Assembly (NCBI RefSeq): GCF_036670015.1
Contig: NZ_CP137636.1
Span: 2,768,501-2,832,500 of the forward strand
Direction of reading: 5' to 3'
DNA from: Niallia sp. XMNu-256
GTDB taxonomy: Bacteria; Bacillota; Bacilli; Bacillales; Cytobacillaceae
DNA length: 64,000 nucleotides
The notes beneath the pieces are model-generated. The model saw only the letters and a program-made list of their open reading frames with translations, was not told the origin of the DNA and made no database searches. This document shows, one piece after another, positions 58,815 to 64,000 of the stretch; within the stretch, counting starts at the first letter, position 1, and each line of letters begins with the position of its first letter. The position numbers and the translations under genes were made by a program.

Positions 58815-60323
58815 TTAACTAGATTCATACTTTTTTCTAGGTAGTAGCCAAATGAAAATCATACTAATGATCGCTAAGAAAAGCACAACATAATAAACGG
58901 TTTGAAGCGAGTAGGTTAAACCCTCTTGTAACAGGTGTAAAATTCCCCCCGGTAATTGATCGCGTTCCTCTTTGTTTAAAAGAAGATTCGTTGAATCAAC
59001 CGTTAAACCTGCTGTATTTGCACTACCATAATTAGTCAAATAATTCATGAGTTGACTATTTAAAATTCCTCCAAGAAATGCAGCACTCACTGTGTTTCCT
59101 AAATTTTTCATGAATGAATTTGCAGCGGTCGCAATCCCTCTCTGCTCCCAACTTACCGAACTTTGAATAGCTACAATAAAAGTCGTATTGGTTAACCCCA
59201 TTCCGATCCCAATAATAAAAGAACCAGTTGCAGCCCAAATTGGCCCCGCTTGTGGTGTCAGCATTACAAACATCAGACTTCCAATCACTAAAGCAATCCC
59301 ACCAAGAAAAGAGGTTGCTCGTATTCCGATTTTCAGCAACAACGGACCAGCGATCGTCGAAGCAATTGGCCAGCCAATTGACATCGTTGTTAAGGTAAAA
59401 CCAGCAACTATAGCTGATTCTTCCATGACGCCTTGTACAAAAGTGGGTAAAAAGCTTGAAATCCCAATCAGCATAATTCCAGTTGTAAAAGAAGTTAAAT
59501 TTGCCAGTAAAATTGTACGGTTCTTCCAGATTGAAAACGGCATAATTGGTTCAACCGCTTTTTGTTCCTGTAAATAAAATAGAAAAAATAAGATTAAACT
59601 AGTTGTTAATAAACCAATAATTTCAATAGATAACCAATCCCAGCGATTTCCCCCTTCAACAAGTACAAACATTAAAATAGACGTAGAAATTCCAATTAGT
59701 AATGCCCCTGGATAATCGATTGATTTTTTTGTTTTATCAATATTTTCATGCAAAAAGATAGCGATTCCAAGTCCTGCTAAAATTCCCAGTGGAATATTAA
59801 TCCAAAATATAAATCTCCAGCTAACATATTGAACAAGCAAACCACCTAACGCTGGTCCAAGAATGGCTGAGATCCCCCATACACTGGATAAATAACCCTG
59901 GATCTTTGCTCTTTCCTCTTTTGTGTAAAGATCCCCTACAATCGTGGTTGCAATCGGAGTTATTGCTCCTGCACCAAAACCTTGAATAAACCGAAAAATA
60001 ATCAGTGTTACCATTGAATTAGCCAATCCACAAAGAATCGATCCTATTAGGAAAATAATAATTCCAATTATGATTACTGGTTTACGTCCAAATAAATCAG
60101 CTAATTTCCCATAAATTAAAACGGTTACAGTATTCATTAGCAAATAGGAGGAAAAAACCCAACTGTACAATGAGAAATCTCCTAATTCTCCTACAATCGC
60201 AGGCATTGCAGTGGAAACAATTGTTCCTTCAATGGCCCCCATAAACATGGCCAGTATAATAGCAGCAAGGACAATCGGTCGATTTCTTTTATCTTGCACT
60301 CTTTTATCTAATACGTTCTCCAT
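58815..60323 (-). CDS. MFS drug/H+ antiporter, DHA2 (14-helix) type
   Basis: 502-residue transporter of the EmrB/QacA family. The first helix holds the DHA2 pattern EGTIVSTAMPAI, followed by GKLADLFGRKPVI (MFS loop 2-3, about 73-85) and RFIQGFGAGAITPIA (antiporter region); the C-terminal half adds helices to about 14. ATG 60323 (MENVLDKRV) is taken as start. Substrates unknown. It lies 25 bases upstream of dapL, so they may be co-transcribed. Confidence 0.88.
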   Translation of the reverse strand: MENVLDKRVQDKRNRPIVLAAIILAMFMGAIEGTIVSTAMPAIVGELGDFSLYSWVFSSYLLMNTVTVLIYGKLADLFGRKPVIIIGIIIFLIGSILCGLANSMVTLIIFRFIQGFGAGAITPIATTIVGDLYTKEERAKIQGYLSSVWGISAILGPALGGLLVQYVSWRFIFWINIPLGILAGLGIAIFLHENIDKTKKSIDYPGALLIGISTSILMFVLVEGGNRWDWLSIEIIGLLTTSLILFFLFYLQEQKAVEPIMPFSIWKNRTILLANLTSFTTGIMLIGISSFLPTFVQGVMEESAIVAGFTLTTMSIGWPIASTIAGPLLLKIGIRATSFLGGIALVIGSLMFVMLTPQAGPIWAATGSFIIGIGMGLTNTTFIVAIQSSVSWEQRGIATAANSFMKNLGNTVSAAFLGGILNSQLMNYLTNYGSANTAGLTVDSTNLLLNKEERDQLPGGILHLLQEGLTYSLQTVYYVVLFLAIISMIFIWLLPRKKYESS

Positions 60324-60370
60324 TTTATATAATCCTTTCTCCACCAACCCTGAAAGAAGTCTCTCATATA

Positions 60371-60400
60371 AAAAAACAAGCCTCCAACACTCAGGAAGCT
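60371..60400 (-). terminator. Terminator of darB
   Basis: Stem AGCTTCC/GGAGGCT (one G-T pair) with a T-run on the minus strand, just after darB. Confidence 0.72.
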
Positions 60401-60410
60401 ACTATTCTAT

Positions 60411-60839
60411 TTAATTATGCATGACATCATTTAACAAATTCAAAACAGCCCTTCTCGTTAAAATTCCCTCAAAATATCCCTCATTATTTTCTACACATAA
60501 AAATGGATGATCAACTAACAATTGCATCATCTCTTGTATACTTGAACCTATTTTTAAATGGGGAATTTGTTTATTCATAACTTCCTCAACCCGGGTGGTT
60601 TCTAATTTTTCATATTCAATTCTCTCCAATCCTAGAATTGATTCCATAATAATTGGTGTTGAAATAAGACCATGGAGTTTATAATATGGGTCAAGAACAG
60701 GAATTGCACTATATCCACTTTTTGTTAATACCAATAGAGCATGCTCTAGACTATTACCCATTTGCACATGTGCAACCTTCTCAGAAGGAATCATTAATAT
60801 TCGCATATCAATGGTGAAAAAGTTTTCAAGATTGAACAT
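60411..60839 (-). CDS. darB: c-di-AMP-binding CBS protein DarB (CbpB/YkuL)
   Basis: 142-residue double-CBS protein. It matches B. subtilis YkuL closely: EKVAHVQMGNSLEHALLVLT (about residues 20-39), GYSAIPVLDPYYKLHGLIST, and the FEGILTRRAVLNLL end. YkuL/DarB binds c-di-AMP and, when free, activates Rel and pyruvate carboxylase. ATG 60839 follows GAGGTG at nine bases; a GTG within that site at 60851 is not used. Confidence 0.93.
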   Translation of the reverse strand: MFNLENFFTIDMRILMIPSEKVAHVQMGNSLEHALLVLTKSGYSAIPVLDPYYKLHGLISTPIIMESILGLERIEYEKLETTRVEEVMNKQIPHLKIGSSIQEMMQLLVDHPFLCVENNEGYFEGILTRRAVLNLLNDVMHN

Positions 60840-60985
60840 AGATGAATTCACCTCAGAAAATAATTGTGTTTAATTATTTTAACACAGTTTAGAATTTTCC
60901 GCCTCCTACATCTGTCAAATATAAAATTTTCTTTAAATGAAGCTGAACTATGTAAAATATAATTGATCTTAAATACCGTAAAAAA

Positions 60986-61001
60986 GGAACCATGATGGTT
61001 C
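60986..61001 (-). terminator. Terminator of ykuJ
   Basis: Seven-base stem GGAACCA/TGGTTCC with a short loop, followed on the minus strand by TTTTTTAC. Confidence 0.85.
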
Positions 61002-61022
61002 CTCTTTACAGTAAAATATTTA

Positions 61023-61259
61023 CTATTGAATTAAATCAAAAATTTCTATTGTAATCATATCAATATTATCGAATTGATATCGTTTTGGTTTTTCTTTATC
61101 GAAATAAACTTCCAATTCAAAAGTCGAAGATTTAGGTTGGTAAGTCACTTGACACTTACGTTCACCATTCACCTCAAAAAAACGTTGAGCTGGTTCACCA
61201 TTCGTGGATTGTTCCTGTAAATTTTTTAATCGAGTTATAATACCTTGAAGTTGTGACAT
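61023..61259 (-). CDS. ykuJ: YkuJ family protein
   Basis: 78-residue protein of unknown function; SQLQGIITRLKNLQEQ start and the ERKCQVTYQPKSSTFELEVY core are characteristic. In B. subtilis it precedes ykuK, ykzF and ykuL; here ykuK and ykzF are absent and darB follows at once. AGGAGAGG precedes ATG 61259. Confidence 0.9.
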   Translation of the reverse strand: MSQLQGIITRLKNLQEQSTNGEPAQRFFEVNGERKCQVTYQPKSSTFELEVYFDKEKPKRYQFDNIDMITIEIFDLIQ

Positions 61260-61655
61260 GTTTCCTCTCCTTTCAGCAAAACCTAATACATATGCTTAGG
61301 TTTCTCAAATGACGTCTTTCTAAACACAAAACTTACATCTAATCGATACAATATCAAATTCTCTGCGACGAATTTGCCCTAGGATTAATACCTTCGCTCG
61401 AAAAGTCCTAAAAATCCGAGGCATCCACCGGAGGGCTACCTTCATTCAGTAAGGACTTGAGTCCTCCTATGAATCAGTAGGCCCTTAGGCATCATCCCTT
61501 ACTTACAAAGTGAAGGACTTCTGCAGAGGTGCAGTTAAATGTTTTTTTCCTAACATAAACAGCATAAAGAAAATCATGGAATTGTACAAGTAGAAGTCAA
61601 AAAAAATCGAGCATTTATTACAAATTTCTTATCGTTATTTACATTTGTACGAACT
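61260..61655. repeat. Gene-free gap with repeat family 1 (copy C)
   Basis: Bases 61351-61434 begin ATATCAAATTCTCTGCGACG and later read AAAAATCCGAGGCATCCACC; both blocks match copy B at 35061-35184 in the same order, and the first matches copy A at 5963-6010. The following 100 bases hold several small palindromes (GGACTTGAGTCC, CCTTAGGC). No gene seen. Confidence 0.55.
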
Positions 61656-62860
61656 TTACAGTAAATGGTCATGTTTATAGAGAAACTCATATGAAAAATC
61701 AATAAATAAGTAATCACTTTCATTCAATGGATATGAAAAGGTTCTAGTGAATTCACCTGTTTCAATGTCGTTATATAAATCGGATAGTATACTTTTTTTA
61801 TCTTTTCTCATTTTAATTATGTTTTCTAAGAAGTAAGGTCGCCAACTCCAATTTCTCTGAATATATTCCGGTTGGAACTGCCATTGCTCCCCTTTTTTTA
61901 TCATATTAGGGGATTTTTGAAATCCGTCTTCATCACAAATATATATTCTAAATGCAATGTCATTTAATCTTTAGATAGAATTGTTAATAATTCTTCATAT
62001 TGGGTTGTTTTCCTAATTTTACTAATCGAATCTTGAAACTTTAAATGAAATTGATCAGTAATCGTGACAACGGCTTCCAGCTTTTGCTTCTCATACATAA
62101 TAAATTCATGGAATTCGGACTTTAACTTATTTTTTAATAGGTCTCGAGGGACAAATCCAGGTGAAGGTGCCTCTAGATAATACCCCTGATAATATCGACC
62201 ACCATTTTTCCATGAAAATTGAAGTTGATAAACCATTTCAATATTTTTAAATAAAAGAGTCGCGCCAATTTTCCTCACCAAGAGGGATAAAGTATAGAGG
62301 ATTTCTTGGTAGGCCGGTGGCGGTTGAGTGGATCTTAAGGGGACTAGGTCTACCTTAACAATATCAGGTTTTAAATCACCTATACGGTTTAATAGGCTGG
62401 TTGTATTTCTCATACTATCAATTGCCACTTTAATCCCGAACGTACGATAATAATTTATTAAATGGTCGATTTCTTTTTTGGGATCTTCATTTGGAATCTC
62501 TAACACAATCCGATCCAGTGTAATTCCCTTTTCTTGATATTTTAATAATAATTGCAGTAACTCATCTCCACCATCATTCGTAAACAACTCTGCATTTCTA
62601 TTAATAAATAGTAAAACATCTTTATCTAAAATAACTGCTTGGTCCAAAGCCTTCATCAATACTGTGTTATCAACTTCAAGTCGGTATTCTTCAGGGATGC
62701 ACTGATCATGGAAGAATGGACCAAGACTGATTATTTCACCGTTTCCATTATACCTCCCTAATACCTCATAACCTATGATTTGATGTTCATCAGCACTGAA
62801 TATTGGTTGAAAATATGGAATTACATGTTCTAAATCAGAAATGATATCCAACGCGTCCAT
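61656..62860 (-). pseudogene. ykuI: EAL-domain c-di-GMP protein YkuI, split by a one-base frameshift
   Basis: In B. subtilis YkuI is a 407-residue c-di-GMP-binding protein with an EAL domain and a PAS-like C-terminal domain. Here the first frame (62860 to 61964) has the EAL domain, GYEVLGR in place of EAL at about residue 27, and stops at SKD just before a TAA. The C-terminal domain (RIYICDEDG, FQPEY.., NWSWRPYFLENI to 61656) continues in another frame. Adding one base near 61964-61970 fuses them to about 401 residues (SKELNDIAFRIY). It is either a sequencing error or a recent loss. Confidence 0.87.
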
Positions 62861-63014
62861 CCTTCATCCTCCTCACCGCTTATGTATATGATTACATCAA
62901 AAAAGAGCATTTAATTAATTAAAAATAATTAGAACATCCTCTTTTACCTTCTAATTTTTCGTGTCCTTTGATAGTATATATTAAGACTTTTAAAAATGAT
63001 AGGTTGGTTTTACG

Positions 63015-63893
63015 ATGTCAGATAAAATATCAAGGAGAACATTTATTAGAAGAACGTTTGGTTCTCTCTTTGCCGTGGCTACAGCTAGTGCCGGTGGTTA
63101 TTACTATGCAAAAGAAATTGAAACACGATTGCTTAAAACGAACATACACTCCATACATCATCCGATGATTCCAATTGGTTTTGATCAGTTTAAAATCGTC
63201 CAATTTAGCGATACCCACCTTGGGTTTCATTATAAAGTAGAACAATTAGCAAAAGTGGTCAAAGAAATAAATAAATTAGATCCTGATGTTGTTTTTTTTA
63301 CTGGAGATTTAATGGACGAACCTAATAAATATCAAAATAGTGACGAAATTATTCCTATATTATCAAACATCCAAACTAAATATGGAAAATTTGCTATCTA
63401 TGGAAACCACGATCATGGTGGATATGGTACAGATATATATAAGGATATTATGGTTAATAGCGGTTTTACTTTACTGCAGAATAACAATCAAAAAATCCAA
63501 TTACTTGATGGCAGCGCCATTTATATTGCCGGACTGGATGATGCAATGCTTGGAAAGCCAGATTTAGAAAAGACTGTAGCAGGGATTCCCAAAGACTCCT
63601 ATAAAATTCTTCTTGTCCATGAACCTGATTTAGCAAACCTTGCAGTTCAATATGGATTACAACTACAATTAAGTGGACATAGCCATGGAGGACAAGTAAA
63701 AATTCCATTTGTTGGTCCGTTAATTACTCCACCTTATAGCGAGCAGTATTATGAAGGATTTTACCAAGTCGAGGGCCCAAATAATGATTTAACCTTATAT
63801 GTGAATCGGGGAATCGGTACGACAAGATTACCATTTCGATTTTTATCAAAACCAGAACTAACTTTATTTACTTTATCTGCATTAAAAGACTAA
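63015..63893 (+). CDS. ykuE: Tat-exported metallophosphoesterase YkuE
   Basis: Calcineurin-type phosphoesterase of 292 residues. The N terminus is a twin-arginine signal (ISRRTFIRRTFG then a hydrophobic helix), and B. subtilis YkuE is a known TatAyCy substrate, retained in the cell wall. Metal motifs: FSDTHLG (about 64-70), FTGDLMD (about 96-102), YGNHDHGG (about 128-135), and SGHSHGGQ near residue 222. Substrate unknown. The ribosome site is weak (AGGTTGG). Confidence 0.92.
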   Translation: MSDKISRRTFIRRTFGSLFAVATASAGGYYYAKEIETRLLKTNIHSIHHPMIPIGFDQFKIVQFSDTHLGFHYKVEQLAKVVKEINKLDPDVVFFTGDLMDEPNKYQNSDEIIPILSNIQTKYGKFAIYGNHDHGGYGTDIYKDIMVNSGFTLLQNNNQKIQLLDGSAIYIAGLDDAMLGKPDLEKTVAGIPKDSYKILLVHEPDLANLAVQYGLQLQLSGHSHGGQVKIPFVGPLITPPYSEQYYEGFYQVEGPNNDLTLYVNRGIGTTRLPFRFLSKPELTLFTLSALKD

Positions 63894-64000
63894 GAAGAGG
63901 CTGTCAAGTTGAAAAAGGCGGCATAGTTTGAATATCACCTCCTTGGGCATCCTCTCTTTAATTTTATGTAATTAACACCACTCTTTTTATGCCCTATCTT
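63894..64000. other. Window end, no gene seen
   Basis: About 107 bases after ykuE. A minus-strand AAGGAGGTGATATTC near 63940 looks like a ribosome site but the frame after it (ATG at about 63930) ends after six codons. The neighbouring gene probably starts outside the window. Confidence 0.3.

Noticed and set aside
63030-63708. Frames on the minus strand inside ykuE
   Set aside because: Shadows of ykuE, which has clear metallophosphoesterase motifs on the plus strand.
63925-63945. AAGGAGGTGATATTC as the ribosome site of a new minus-strand gene
   Set aside because: The following ATG frame ends after six codons.

Overview
The window is a stretch of low-GC Gram-positive chromosome from a spore-forming member of the Bacillaceae. 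Evidence for this is the gene content and order: mraZ-rsmH-ftsL-pbpB, bshC, the ylbA-ylbP genes, the ctaA/ctaB-G haem A and caa3 oxidase genes, pyc, ftsW, ylaF-ylaN, typA, yktABC, speA, sr1, pdhABCD, def, rpoY-rnjA, ktrC, dapL, darB, ykuJ, ykuI and ykuE. This closely follows the Bacillus subtilis gene neighbourhood, with several sporulation genes (gerR, ylbJ, ylbD, ylaJ). I do not name a species.

Layout. 1-2.8 kb: division and cell-wall cluster on the minus strand behind a MraZ operator. 2.9-6 kb: bacillithiol BshC, a DUF3397 membrane protein and a ketopantoate-reductase-like enzyme. 6.6-8.5 kb: an acyl-CoA carboxyltransferase with a biotin carrier but no biotin carboxylase. 8.8-21.9 kb: the ylb region (GNAT, GerR, L32/YlbN, TmcAL, YlbL protease, YlbK patatin, YlbJ, CoaD/RsmD with a ylbH-type leader RNA, YlbG/F/E/D/C/B/A). 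22-30 kb: CtaM, CtaG-F-E-D-C, a frameshifted ctaB and divergent ctaA. 30-38 kb: pyruvate carboxylase, FtsW, YlaN and YlaK. 38-47 kb: YlaJ, YlaI, YlaH, TypA, YlaF, YktC/B/A, SpeA. 46.8-47.1 kb: the dual-function RNA SR1 with its SR1P peptide. 48.5-53.5 kb: pdhABCD. 54-57 kb: peptide deformylase, a tiny basic peptide, RpoY and RNase J1. 57-64 kb: KtrC, N-acetyl-diaminopimelate deacetylase, a DHA2 exporter, DarB, YkuJ, a frameshifted YkuI and the Tat-exported phosphoesterase YkuE.

How it fits together: central carbon and respiration dominate (PDH, Pyc, caa3 oxidase with haem A synthesis, SR1 under probable carbon-catabolite control). Three proteins belong to the c-di-AMP sphere known in B. subtilis (KtrC, DarB and DarB's target pyruvate carboxylase). 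Almost all transcription units end in clear intrinsic terminators. The few long intergenic gaps (5.95-6.6, 20.5-20.8, 34.9-35.3, 56.9 and 61.3-61.6 kb) carry decayed members of at least two interspersed repeat families rather than genes.

No transposase, phage, CRISPR, rRNA or tRNA gene was seen. I found no convincing wholly new system. The most useful second-look items are the two single-base frameshifts in conserved genes (ctaB, ykuI), the SR1 locus, the ylbH leader, the four-box MraZ operator, the repeat families, structured RNA around pdhA and between pdhB and pdhC, and a 23-residue basic peptide gene.
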